This document shows positions 54,645 through 64,000 of a stretch of 64,000 nucleotides of DNA, piece by piece. The position numbers and the translations under genes are program-made. The DNA comes from Ceratopteris richardii (taxonomy: Eukaryota > Streptophyta > Polypodiopsida > Polypodiales > Pteridaceae). The notes under the pieces are model-generated. The model was not told where the DNA came from, made no database searches, and saw only the letters and a list, made by a program, of their open reading frames with translations. The stretch spans positions 141,055,139 to 141,119,138 of the forward strand of contig CM035439.1 of assembly GCA_020310875.1 (NCBI GenBank), read 5' to 3'. How positions within the stretch are numbered: the first letter of the stretch is position 1; each line of letters begins with the position of its first letter.

Positions 54645-55366
54645 ATGGGTAATGACTTTCCTTCAATGATTGAGAAGCTTGATTTACACAACTACGTGGC
54701 TTGGCAAATCAGAATGGAGGCTTATTTACAAGGTAGAAATCTTTATGGAATTGTAGCAGGTGATGAAGCTATGCCTATCCCAAGATCCAAAGGAGGACCT
54801 ACACAAGAGGAGACAGATAAGCTCACACTTTAGTGTGAAAGGGATGCTAAAGCAAGGTTGTACATACTAAAATCTATCTTTGAATTTCTATTACCACATA
54901 TTAGAGGATGCAAGACTTCTTAAGAGAATTGGGATGCCCTCCAGACTTTCTTTTCTGGTAGTATGAAGGCAAGAAAGAATCATCTTTGGAACGAGTTCAA
55001 CCAAATGAAGAAGACACCTAAACAAACTATCATAGAGTTTGTTACCAAGGTCAAGGAGGCTATCGATCAGTTAGCATCCATTGGAGAATTCAACATCTTT
55101 TTTGGACAACTCCTGAATCAAGAGACCAACAAGTGCATAAAGGAAGGTAACTCCTATCATGATAATTCAACTAGTGTTCTAGATGTAGATAAGAAGGATA
55201 AGAAGCTAAAAGGCAAGAAGAAGGAAGAGGATGAAGAGCAAACTTCCCAAGCCAACTTTGCAAGCAAGATCAAAAGGAAAGGGAAGAAGAAAGGACCAAA
55301 GCATGATAAATCCAAAGGTCAGAATGTTCAAGCTTGTGCCATATGCGATACGACCAGCCACACAAC
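54645..55366 (+). pseudogene. Copia gag (element C), cut by element D
   Basis: It starts MGNDFPSMIEKLDLHNYVAW at 54645, close to the gag of copia E (MGDGFPSTIDKLDRNNYPAW). It continues with AYLQGRNLYGIVAGDEAMPI, a TAG near 54831, a second stop near 54921, MKARKNHLWNEFNQMKKTPK, then a Lys-rich stretch (KKDKKLKGKKKEEDEEQTSQ) and the first half of a zinc knuckle (CAICDTTSHTT) that stops at 55366. Compared with copia E an internal piece after SIGEFN is missing. Confidence 0.9.
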
Positions 55367-56405
55367 TGTTGAGCCCATAAAAATCATATGGGTCAAAGTC
55401 AATCATAATCAAAGTCAACCATAGTCAAAGTAAAAAAGGGTCAAAGTCAAAGTAGTCAAAGTCAAAAAGGTCAAGGTAAAAGTCAACATGGGAAAAGTCA
55501 AAGTGTTCAAAGTTCAGGTGTCAAAGTGCATAGGTAGTGCACAAGTAATTGTTCACAAAGGTTGTATTTTGCAGAAAGTGGATTGCAGCTTGCAGTGGTA
55601 TTTCTATAATTTCTCTAAGGTTCAAAGTGTTTCTTAAATTATTTTGAAAGGTTCAGGAGAACCCTCTCTTAGGTGCACATTTGAAGAATTAAAAGGCAAA
55701 ATGTGAAGGTATGTGAAGCGGCAGCATACACAAAAGTGAAAGCTTTGCCCCCCGATTAAATTTTTTTTTTTTCTGAAGTCACTACAGGACAAAACAAGGA
55801 TTTGTTGGTTGCCCACTTTTGGAGACAATCTTGGGACATCAAAGTGAGCACCAAGATACTCTAGCAGTTAGGACCGTACGTGAATCAACATTCAAATCAA
55901 GGCAAGGACTATTCTTGGAGGACTAAACAAGGTGAGCATAGTCTAAGCTAGGCAAGAGAGAGAAGTGCAAGAGACACACAATGTGCGACGCAGAGAAGTG
56001 AATTGCAAGGTGTGCATGAAGAGTGACTAAGAAGGGTGCAGAGAAGTGCTAAGCTTACACCCAAAGATCCCAAGGTCCCTTTGAAGTTGTGTGCATGTCG
56101 ACAGAAGGTGTCCATCCCTCCCCCTCATTGGAAGCTTGGTGCAAGGTGTGCACAAGTGCAAGCTTGGAGAAGGTGGAGTCTGGTGCAGAGAAGGCCGGTA
56201 GCAACAAGATCCTTGGGTATTTTGTATTTTGTGATTGCATACTCTATTGGATTTTTCACAGAAGCATTGGATTGTATTGTGCATCCCCATTGTATTTGTC
56301 TTCTTATAATCAATCGTCAAAGGCTTCCAGTGTGTATCTTTCTTCTTATCTTTCCATTTTCTCCTACAAACACTCAAATCCCTTTTGTACAAGAATCTCC
56401 CAACA
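55367..56405 (+). repeat. 5' LTR of element D
   Basis: It runs from tgttgagcccataaa to ctcccaaca, about 1039 bases. Its first 170 bases are packed with GTCAA motifs. Overlapping open frames inside (56027-56482 minus; 56036-56443 and 56089-56472 plus) contradict one another and are not taken as genes. Confidence 0.75.
55388..55530 (+). promoter_or_regulatory. Cluster of W-box-type elements in LTR of D
   Basis: Twelve GTCAA motifs, eleven preceded by A or G, lie in about 140 bases. On the minus strand these read TTGAC(C/T), the W-box bound by WRKY factors. Their place near the LTR start (U3) suits a promoter role. The density may also be plain repeat expansion of gtcaaa. Confidence 0.55.
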
Positions 56406-56410
56406 AAATT

Positions 56411-56428
56411 TGGCACGCTTGGTGGGAC
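56411..56428 (+). promoter_or_regulatory. Primer-binding site, tRNA-Lys-like
   Basis: TGGCACGCTTGGTGGGAC, five bases after the LTR end. It shares TGGCACGC and GGTGG with the sites at 5888, 21099 and 24594. Confidence 0.65.
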
Positions 56429-56572
56429 TCCAAGGAGATTTGAGCATAGGAGAAGCAAAGTGCAAAGTGTAGAAGAGTTCAAGTGCCGACAGTGCTATAG
56501 TGCTACTTCATTGGGTTAAGAGGTAAATTTTCTTATTAATTCTCTTAGCCTAAAGAGGATTATGAACAGGTC

Positions 56573-56861
56573 ATGACCGCAACCCGGTCTCAAACATTGA
56601 GGGTCACCTGCAAAGCAACAAGAAGGAAGGCTGTTAGAAGATCCTCCAGTCCACTCTCGTCAACCTCATCAGTAAAGAGCATGGCAGGTCAGGTAGATTT
56701 GGAAACCCTACTATCAAGATTAAATATAAACTTTCCTTCTTTCAAAGGCTTGGCTCAGGAAGATCCAGATGAGCATATTAGGAGGTTTTTAGTACTATGC
56801 AAAACAAGGGGCTTGGTGGGAAGAGAGGATGCCTTTTTGATACTCTTCTATGCCACATTAG
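56573..56861 (+). pseudogene. Gag of element D, N-terminal part
   Basis: The start at 56573 gives MTATRSQTLRVTCKATRRKA, a basic Ser-rich N-terminus, then LETLLSRLNINFPSFKGLAQ, DPDEHIRRFLVLCKTRGLVG and REDAFLILFYATL, the first half of a retrotransposon gag domain. It is split in a codon by copia E at 56861; the frame continues in phase at 63295. Confidence 0.85.
56857..56861. repeat. Target-site duplication ATTAG (left)
   Basis: ATTAG precedes the 5' LTR of copia E and is repeated exactly at 63291-63295 after the 3' LTR. Confidence 0.95.
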
Positions 56862-57939
56862 TGTTGGTGCATTTTACCCAACCCTACATGCTTGATATAT
56901 TTGATATCATCCTCATTTGTAAGTCACATGAGTAGTCATGTGAACACCTCTTGTAAAAGAGTTCATTTTTATCTCTTGTAATTGAAAAAAGAAAAAGGAA
57001 AAGGATGGCTTACCTCATGCATGATGTAAAAGCAATTTTTTGGCTCTAACTACCAAAACCCATGACTTTTTGAGCTGAGGGAATATCTCATAACTTTGGG
57101 GATCACTTTTAGGTGGAGCCATTCGAATTCGAATTCAAAACTTCCTCCAAGAATAGCTATAAAAGGAGCAAGAAGGAAAGGCGATTAGCAAGCCTTGTAC
57201 GTGACCACTTCATGTAATTTTGTAGAGATTGAAGAGCTTACTCCATAGCTCTATCATTCTACTCCCATTATGCAAAGATTCATTGCCAATGTGGTTGCAA
57301 TCATATGTGAATCTATACATTTATCATCATTTACTTCTCTGTTTTGTTCTCTGCTATAGTCACTCAGAGCAGTAACTTCAGAAGGTCATATCTCGAGTTC
57401 TACTGAATATTTTTTAGTGATTTAATGTGTGTTGGATAGCTCTTACTGTCTAGTTTTTGCATATCAATGTTCAAGGTCATTGAATTTATATTTTTGGAGA
57501 TATCTGCATTTTACTGCTCACTAGTCTATCTCTGCAGAGCCCCGAGAATGATGGGCATGTTACAGAAATTGATGAAACTTGTTCTCAGTGCTCAATCCAT
57601 CATTTGAAGTGTTTTAGCTTGGATTGGGAAGCTTGCTAAGTCTATTTGCTATGCCCAAAAGGAATTTTTCTATTTCCTACCAGGTTGAGAGCACTGTTCA
57701 TTTTTTCCAGCAGGTGTATGTCCAAAAATAGCAAGTTTTAGGAGCTAGTCATTTCACAACTTGTCTGTCTTGACTTAAACTTTTGGGATACATGTTCCAA
57801 AGTACTTGGCTGATATTTTGGTGGATTTAGGAAGCTCAAAGGGTCTACTAATCAACTCTGAAGTCTCAGTTGGCTGGTGTGAAGCTGGTTGTAGCAGCAC
57901 CTACTCATCTTTGGACTGCATCCACCATCTCTCTTCACA
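56862..57939 (+). repeat. 5' LTR of copia E
   Basis: It runs from tgttggtgcattttaccc to ctctcttcaca. A TATA box (tataaaa) at 57158-57164 has its counterpart at 62508-62514 in the other LTR. It is followed by g and the PBS. Confidence 0.95.
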
Positions 57940-57940
57940 G

Positions 57941-57952
57941 TGGTATCAGAGC
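57941..57952 (+). promoter_or_regulatory. Primer-binding site, initiator Met tRNA
   Basis: TGGTATCAGAGC, the standard copia site, two bases after the LTR. Confidence 0.95.
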
Positions 57953-57965
57953 ATAGTCAAGCAAC

Positions 57966-60824
57966 ATGGGAGATGGATTTCCATCAACAATTGACAAATT
58001 GGATCGAAACAACTACCCGGCATGGTCTCTAAGGATGGAGGCTTACCTTCAAGGGAGGAATCTATATGGATTCGTATCCGGAGATGAAGCGATGCCAACC
58101 ATGAGGAACAAAGGGCAACCATCACATGAAGAAGTGGAAGGACTTTCGAATTGGTGTTCGAAGGATGCACTTGCAAGGTCCTATATTCTAAACTCAATCT
58201 CTGATTTTCTTTTACCTCATGTCAAGGGATGCAAGACATCAAGAGAAACCTGGAATGCACTTGCTTCGTTCTTCTCTTCCAACACTCGAGCAAGGAAGAA
58301 CCAATTGTGGATGGAGTTCACAACAATGAAGAAAAGCCCGAAGCAAAATGTGACTGATTATGTCACAAAGATGAAGGAGACTTCCGACCAACTTGGAAGC
58401 ATTGGAGAGGTAATTGAAGAGGAGCAAATCATAAGACAAATCGTGAATGGAATCAAAGCAGACGACAAGTGGGAGTCATTCACAATAGCCATGGATTTAT
58501 ACATGGATATGCATGTACCCCACCTCAACACACTCATGGGCCAACTCTTCACTCATGAAGCAAAGATTAGCAAAGGTGGTGAGTCCTCAAGAGGTAATCA
58601 AACTTCTGCCTTATATTCTGATAAAGCTAAGGTCAAGGACAAGTCAAAGAATAGGAAGAATGAAGATGAAGGAAGCTCTTTCCAAGCAAACTTTGTAGGT
58701 AGAGGAAGAGCTAGAGGAAGAGGCAGAGGTGGAAAGCAAGGCAGGGGGAGATTCCAATCATCTCAACCTTGCAACATATGTGTCTTATCTAACCATACTA
58801 CTGAAGAATGTTTCAGGAACCCGAGGAACTCAAGAGGAAGAGGATTCAATAGAGGTGGCTATGGATCAAATAGAGGTAGATACAATGGAGGCTACAACAA
58901 CAACAACTACTACAACAACAATTACAACAACAACAACAACTATCAAAGTGGCCATAGAGGAAGAAGAGATTACAATAACTATGCAGAGGACCAAAGTCAA
59001 GAAGATTCATTATTGATTATGAATCTATCAGCGAAGAAGGGTAAGGATGATGATCACATATTTTACATTGATTCGGGATGCTCGAACCATGTAGCAGGAA
59101 ATGTGGCTTTACTTTCTGATTTGGAAGATCCTCATAACAAGCATGAAGTGCAGACAGGAGATGACACAAAGCACTCAGTGGAGAAGATAGGTAATGTGAA
59201 GACATCAAATGGGAATATGAACCTCTTAAGCAAAGTCTTGTATGTCCCTACAATTACCAAAAAATTAATAAGTGTTGGACAGATTGTTGAAAAAGGATTG
59301 CAGGTTAGATTCAACCGATTTGGAGCATATGTTGAAGACCCAAGGCAAGGCTTTCGAAGGATTGCCAAAGGAGAAAAGACAGGAAGGCTTTTCACTTTTG
59401 AAGTGGAAGATACAAAGAACATAGCTTTGTTTAGCTATGGATCTCAAACTCTAACAGAGTTGGAGAGATGGCACAAAAGGCTTGCTCACATTGGTGAGAG
59501 GACACTCAAACAGATTTGCAAGGACCAAAGTGTACTTGGTTTGCCTAATATCACAAGGCAACACATGATTTATAAGTGTGAAGCTTGTCAACTCGGCAAG
59601 GCTCATAGAAAACCTTTCAATAAGAAAGGATATATGTATCAAAATCCTTTGGATCTAGTGCACACGGATGTATGGGGTCCAAGCAAGGAGCCATCTATAT
59701 TAGGCTCAAGATATTATGTGTCTTTCATAGATGATTGTAGCAGGTGGACCATTCTGTTTTTCATGAAGCACAAGGATGAAGTGTTTAATTGCTTTAAGAA
59801 GTATATTGCTCTTGTTGAAAACCAAACAGGTAGGACTTTGAAACGACTCAGATCAGATGGTGGAGGAGAATACTTCTCTTCTGAATTTGATTCCTTCTTG
59901 CATGAAAGAGGCATTAAAAGGGAAGTCACTACAAGGTATACACCCGAACTCAATGGTGTAGCAGAGAGGAGGAACAGAGCTATTGTCGAAGCTGCAAGGT
60001 CCATGCTCAACGAAAAGGGATTGCCAAACTACCTATGGGCAGAGGCTGTGTCGATAGCCACATATCTCATAAATAGACTTCCATCTAAGTCACTAGATGG
60101 AACCACTCCATATGAAGTGTTGAATGGAAGAAGACCTAGTCTAGAGCATTGCAAAATCTTTGGATGCTTAGCCTATGCTCACATTCCTTCTCAAGTAAGA
60201 GGGAAATTGGATCCCAAGGCAGAGAAGTGCGTATTTATTGGTTATGAACAAAACCAAAAAGGATATAGATTGTACAATCCAACCAATAAAGGATTTTCTG
60301 TGAGTAGAGATGTAATTTTTGATGAAAACAAATCATGGTTTGATGATGACAGGAAAGTGAAGCTGCCTTATGACTTGGATGAAGATTTTCCATCACTTCA
60401 ACCAAAGGAGCCAAAGCAGATTGAAGAAAGTGATTCGGAGATTGACCTAGAAGACTTGGAAAGACTAAAGCTATGGAAGAACAAAGGTAAAGCAAAGATG
60501 CAGGATGCTACATATGGACCCGAGAGCTCACATCAACCACTTAGAAGGTCTTCAAGGGAGAAGAAGAAACCAGAGAGGTTTGGTTATGATACTTCTTTGG
60601 TCACGAAGCACTTAATCTACATTGCAAAGGATTCAACCAATGAAGAACCTACCACATTCGAAGAAGCACAAAGCAAGAAAGCTTGGAGAGATGCAATGGA
60701 TGAAGAAATGGAAGCCTTGAAGGAGAATGACACCTGGGAGCTTGTACCTAACAAGCCATCTATGAAGGTAATTGGATCTCGATGGATATACAAAATCAAG
60801 TATTCCAGATGGAAGTATAAATAG
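57966..60824 (+). CDS. Copia Gag-Pol polyprotein, gag to start of RT (element E)
   Basis: 952 residues without a stop. Gag: MGDGFPSTIDKLDRNNYPAW and a UBN2-type domain to about 200; an Arg-Gly-rich stretch (GRGRARGRGRGGKQGRGRF), zinc knuckle CNICVLSNHTTEEC (about 273-286), then Gly/Asn-rich GGYNNNNYYNNNYNNNNNY. Protease: FYIDSGCSNHVAG (about 367). Pre-integrase zinc site: WHKRLAH...CEACQLGK. Integrase core: VHTDVWGP, RLRSDGGGEYF and NGVAERRNRA give the D, D, E triad. RT begins AMDEEMEALKENDTWELVP and SRWIYKIK, where a one-base frameshift near 60800 ends the frame. Start at 57966 is 14 bases after the PBS, as in copia C. Confidence 0.95.
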   Translation: MGDGFPSTIDKLDRNNYPAWSLRMEAYLQGRNLYGFVSGDEAMPTMRNKGQPSHEEVEGLSNWCSKDALARSYILNSISDFLLPHVKGCKTSRETWNALASFFSSNTRARKNQLWMEFTTMKKSPKQNVTDYVTKMKETSDQLGSIGEVIEEEQIIRQIVNGIKADDKWESFTIAMDLYMDMHVPHLNTLMGQLFTHEAKISKGGESSRGNQTSALYSDKAKVKDKSKNRKNEDEGSSFQANFVGRGRARGRGRGGKQGRGRFQSSQPCNICVLSNHTTEECFRNPRNSRGRGFNRGGYGSNRGRYNGGYNNNNYYNNNYNNNNNYQSGHRGRRDYNNYAEDQSQEDSLLIMNLSAKKGKDDDHIFYIDSGCSNHVAGNVALLSDLEDPHNKHEVQTGDDTKHSVEKIGNVKTSNGNMNLLSKVLYVPTITKKLISVGQIVEKGLQVRFNRFGAYVEDPRQGFRRIAKGEKTGRLFTFEVEDTKNIALFSYGSQTLTELERWHKRLAHIGERTLKQICKDQSVLGLPNITRQHMIYKCEACQLGKAHRKPFNKKGYMYQNPLDLVHTDVWGPSKEPSILGSRYYVSFIDDCSRWTILFFMKHKDEVFNCFKKYIALVENQTGRTLKRLRSDGGGEYFSSEFDSFLHERGIKREVTTRYTPELNGVAERRNRAIVEAARSMLNEKGLPNYLWAEAVSIATYLINRLPSKSLDGTTPYEVLNGRRPSLEHCKIFGCLAYAHIPSQVRGKLDPKAEKCVFIGYEQNQKGYRLYNPTNKGFSVSRDVIFDENKSWFDDDRKVKLPYDLDEDFPSLQPKEPKQIEESDSEIDLEDLERLKLWKNKGKAKMQDATYGPESSHQPLRRSSREKKKPERFGYDTSLVTKHLIYIAKDSTNEEPTTFEEAQSKKAWRDAMDEEMEALKENDTWELVPNKPSMKVIGSRWIYKIKYSRWKYK

Positions 60825-62169
60825 ACACAAAGCAAGGTTAGTTGCTTAAGGGTTTGCTCAAACCCATGGTATTGATTATGAGGAGACTTTCTCTCATGTT
60901 GCAAAAATGCCTACAATTAGGGTTCTCATTAGTCTTGCTGCATCTAGAAATTGGAATCTTTATCAACTTGATGTATAGAATGCTTTCTTGAATGGATGGA
61001 TTTCTGAGGAAGTGTATATGGCACAACCTCCTGGATATGAGGATGCACATCATCCTAACTATGTATGCAAACTAAAGAAAGCTTTGTATGGATTGAAGCA
61101 AGCTCCAAGAGCTTGGAATTTCAGATTGGTGACTTATTTGCAGGACCAAGGATTCAAAGCTAGCAAGGCGGATACCTCTTTGTTCATAAAGAGGAATGGA
61201 TCTGAAGTGATCTATTTATGTGTGTATGTTGATGATATTATTATCACAGGCAATGATCTTGAAGGAATCAAACAGGTAAAGAGTCAAATGAAGGAGGAGT
61301 TCAAAATAAGTGACCTGGGACCACTCACTTATTTTCTTGGATTGGAGTTGATCTACACAGATTCAGGTATATACATCACACAAAGGAAGTATGTCCATGA
61401 CATGCTCGTCAAGTTCAAGATGGAAAATACCAAGTGTGCAGGTATGGAGCAAAATCATAAGCTTAGTGCTTATGAAGGAGAGCCAATTGAAGACATCACA
61501 AGCTATCAAAGCTTGGTTGGAAGTTTGAACTATGCAACACTCACAAGGGTGGATATATGCTATAGTGTTAGCATATTGAGTCAGTTTATGCATAAGCCGA
61601 GAAGACCACATATGGAAGCGGCCAAGAGAGTCCTCAAGTACCTAAAGGGGACCATGAATGAAGGTTTGTTCTATTCATATACTTCAGATATTGAGCTAAA
61701 GGTCTACTCAGATGCAGATTGGGCCGGATCTAAAGATGATAGAAGAAGCACATTAGGGTATATATCATTTGCAGGTTCAAAAATCATTTCTTGGTCATTG
61801 AAGAAGCAACCAACCGTGGCATTATCTTCTACCGAAGCCGAATATAGAGGTTTGGCTACTGCAACTCAAGAAATCATGTGGTTAAAGTCTTTGTACACAG
61901 ATCTTGGACTTCATTCTTCAACACCTCATATTTTTGGTGACAACACAAGCTCATTACATCTAGCAGCTAATCCGGTATACCATGCTAGAACCAAGCATAT
62001 TGAAGCCCACTACCATTACGTAAGGGAGAAGCTAATGAGCAAGGATATTCAACTATCCTATGTCTCTACAGATATGCAATGTGCCGACATGTTGACTAAA
62101 GCTCTTGATGGTATGAAGTTAAGTAGATTCAAGTTGATGATTGGTTTGCAGGAAATCAAGGACAATTAA
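60825..62169 (+). pseudogene. Copia RT and RNase H (element E)
   Basis: The frame after the shift has a TAA (near 60846) and a TAG (near 60978), then is open from 60988 for 393 residues: MNGWISEEVYMAQPPGYEDA, ALYGLKQAPRAWNFRL, CVYVDDIIITGND (RT catalytic YVDD), SDLGPLTYFLGLELIY, then RNase H VYSDADWAGSKDDRRS (Asp), STEAEYRGLATATQEIMW (Glu), FGDNTSSLHL (Asp) and HARTKHIEAHYHYVREKLMS. It ends at TAA 62167. Three lesions within about 180 bases are the only breaks seen in the polyprotein. Confidence 0.95.
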
Positions 62170-62197
62170 AGACTTATTTGAAGGCCAAGCATGTTAG

Positions 62198-62211
62198 GCT
62201 TGAGGGGGAGC
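62198..62211 (+). promoter_or_regulatory. Polypurine tract of copia E
   Basis: gcttgagggggagc directly before the 3' LTR. The same tract precedes the LTR of copia A' (35264-35275). Confidence 0.9.
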
Positions 62212-63290
62212 TGTTGGTGGATTTTACCCAAGCCTACATGCTTGATATATTTGATATCAGCCTCATTTGTAAGTCACATGAGTAGTCATGTGAACACCTC
62301 TTGTAAAAGAGTTCATTTTTATCTCTTGTAATTGAAAACAGAAAAATGAAAAGGATGGCTTACCTCATGCATGATGTAAAAGCAATTTCGTGGCTCTAAC
62401 TACCAAAACCCACGACTTTTTTAGCTGAGGGAATATCTCCTAACTTTGGGGATCACTTTTAGGTGGAGCCATTCAAATTCGAATTGAAAACTCCCTCCAA
62501 GAATAGCTATAAAAGGAGCAAGAAGGAAGAGGCGATTAGCAAGCCTTGTACGTGACCACTTCATGTCATTTTGTAGAGATTGAAGAGCTTACTCCATAGC
62601 TCTATCATTCTACTCCCATTGTGCAAAGATTCATTGCCAATGTGGTTGTAATCATATGTGAATCTATACATTTATCATCATTTACTTCTCTGTTTTGTTC
62701 TCTGCTATACTCACTCAGAGCAGTAACTTCAGAAGGTCATATCTCGAGTTCTACTGAACCTTTTTCAGTGATTAAATGTGCGTTGGATAGCTCCTACTGT
62801 CTAGTTCTTGCATATCAATTTTCAAGGTCATTGGATTTATAATTTTGAAGATATCTGCATTTTACTGCTCACTGGTCTATCTCTATAGAGCCCCGAGAAT
62901 GGTGGGCATGTTTCAGAAATTGATGAAACTTTTTCTCAGTGCTCAATCCATCATTTGAAGTGTTTTAACTTGGATTGGGAAGCTTGCTAAGTCTATTTGC
63001 TATGCCCAAAAGTAATGTTTCTAATTCCTACCAGGTTGAGAGCACCGTTCATTTTTTCTAGCAGGTGTATGTCCAAAAATAGCAAGTTTTGGGAGCTAGT
63101 CATTTCGCAACTTGTCTGTCTTGACTTAAACTTTTGGGATACATGTTCCAAAGTACTTGGATGATATTTTGGTGGATTTAGGAAGCTCAAAGGGTCTACT
63201 AATCAACTCTGAAGTCTTAGTTGGCTGGTGTGAAGCTGGTTGTAGCAGCACCTACTCATCTTTGGATTGCATCCACCATCTCTCTTCACA
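62212..63290 (+). repeat. 3' LTR of copia E
   Basis: It is colinear with 56862-57939 and ends ctctcttcaca, followed by the ATTAG duplication. Confidence 0.95.
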
Positions 63291-64000
63291 ATTAGAAGGG
63301 TTAACAGATAAATGGTTCAACCAGTTTGTTGAAAACCATTTCACCACTTGGGACTTAATGAAAGATGCATCAAAACTCAATTGTAGCATGGAAATACTAC
63401 AAAGATCATCATAGAGGAATTAGAAAACTTGAGACTGGGTCTAGGTGAAACATTTCCAGAATTTGTAACTAGGGCCAAAGCACTAATGGCTAAGTTGCCA
63501 GATCCCCCACATGATTTTTCTATTAAGAAATGGTTAGCTAAGCCACTTTCAGTGACCACACAATGTAAAATCAAGGAGTTAGTGTTGCCAACAACCTCCA
63601 TAGAGGAGTTCATAAACACAACTACACGTCTGGAGCAAATAAGACAACAATATGGAGCAATTTCTTATCAACTACCCTATTCTACAGAAATGGAGGATCC
63701 AATAATCTAGCTAAGGAAAGAGCTTGAGGGCTTAAAAAGGAATAAGCCCCGCAAAGAGGAGGAGAATGGTGTTACTCAATTGAGGAGGGAGATTGAGGCA
63801 TTGAAGCTACAAAAGGAAGAGGAAGCCCAAGCAGAAGAACTGGCTCAACTTCGACAAGAGCTGCAGGAACTCAAAGGGGGTCGCACCAAAAGTGGACTAT
63901 GGTGTACCATGTGCAGCAAGCAAGGTCATGCAGTAAGTGAATGTCCTCTATTAAGTGTAACTTGCCAGCTATGCAGGAAAGCTGGTCGTGAGGCCCATGA
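63291..64000 (+). pseudogene. Gag of element D, C-terminal part
   Basis: It resumes in phase after the insertion (GLTDKWFNQFVENHFTTWDL), with a stop at 63412 and a frame change; the next frame from 63429 reads LGETFPEFVTRAKALMAKLP, then LTTSIEEFINTTTRLEQIRQ-like coiled sequence. After a TAG at 63708 the same frame goes on as a charged coiled coil (LRREIEALKLQKEEEAQAEE) and a perfect zinc knuckle CTMCSKQGHAVSEC (about 63903-63944). A second cysteine pair (CQLC) is cut by the window end. Confidence 0.85.

Larger units (their letters stand above)
56862..63290 (+). mobile_element. Copia element E, nearly complete
   Basis: LTRs of 1078 and 1079 bases, PBS, one long polyprotein with few lesions, polypurine tract and a perfect duplication. 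It is inserted in gag of element D. It is the youngest layer of the right-hand nest. LTRs differ at roughly one position in 25-30 in the stretches compared by eye, so it is not brand new. Confidence 0.95.
55367..64000 (+). mobile_element. LTR element D (gypsy-type), runs off the right end
   Basis: 5' LTR, tRNA-Lys-like PBS and gag, with copia E inserted inside gag. It is inserted in copia C's gag; the 5 bases before its LTR are acaac. The rest of the element, including any pol, lies beyond 64000. Confidence 0.8.

Noticed and set aside
56027..56482. Three overlapping open frames of 127-151 codons on both strands
   Set aside because: They lie inside the LTR of element D and contradict one another; none has a domain pattern.
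58729..59016. Frame with Thr repeats inside copia E gag
   Set aside because: It is the +1 shadow of the Asn-rich stretch of Gag.

Overview
The window is 64 kb of retrotransposon sequence from a land plant, probably one with a large repeat-rich genome. The evidence is Ty1/copia and Ty3/gypsy polyproteins of plant type, primer-binding sites for plant initiator-Met, Asp and Lys-like tRNAs, a chromovirus chromodomain, and heavy stop-codon and CpG-type decay. The species cannot be told. No convincing host gene, tRNA, rRNA or CRISPR array was seen; one possible terminal exon (about 2474-2646) is the only weak host-gene candidate. All calls are by eye: no similarity search, structure prediction or age calculation was run.

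Left part (1-9863): the 5' end of a minus-strand gypsy element (LTR 1869-2462, perfect tRNA-Asp PBS, leader full of a TCGCGATA repeat); a tRNA-Lys-type element whose PBS (5888-5905) lies beside a coiled-coil ORF on the opposite strand (3867-5800); and a minus-strand copia element cut off at its left end (7176-9863).

Middle part (9864-31360): one long gypsy element of Athila-like layout, with gag, protease, RT, RNase H, integrase, a second protease-like domain after integrase, and an accessory ORF ending in a coiled coil. A related gypsy element (19048-28363, perfect TGAAC duplication) is inserted in the accessory ORF. The inserted copy has lost gag, RT and RNase H, and carries foreign tRNA-Lys-type sequence with another antisense coiled-coil ORF.

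31365-48245: a chromovirus integrase split by a copia element (31534-47564). That copia element is itself split by a second copia (31984-36318), which has an internal inverted patch, and by a minus-strand LTR element with no recognisable retroelement genes (39695-46459). 48906-51630 holds copia fragments in opposed orientation.

Right part (51728-64000): a four-layer nest. A gypsy 5' end with a palindrome-rich leader is interrupted by copia C, whose gag is interrupted by LTR element D (tRNA-Lys-type PBS, W-box-rich LTR). D's gag is interrupted by copia E (56862-63290, TSD ATTAG), the best preserved element here. D runs off the right end.

The most unusual signals are: (1) the post-integrase second protease-like domain, seen in two copies; (2) antisense coiled-coil ORFs ending next to the PBS in two tRNA-Lys-type elements; (3) leaders of three gypsy relatives that carry different repeats built on the same self-complementary ATCGCGAT core.
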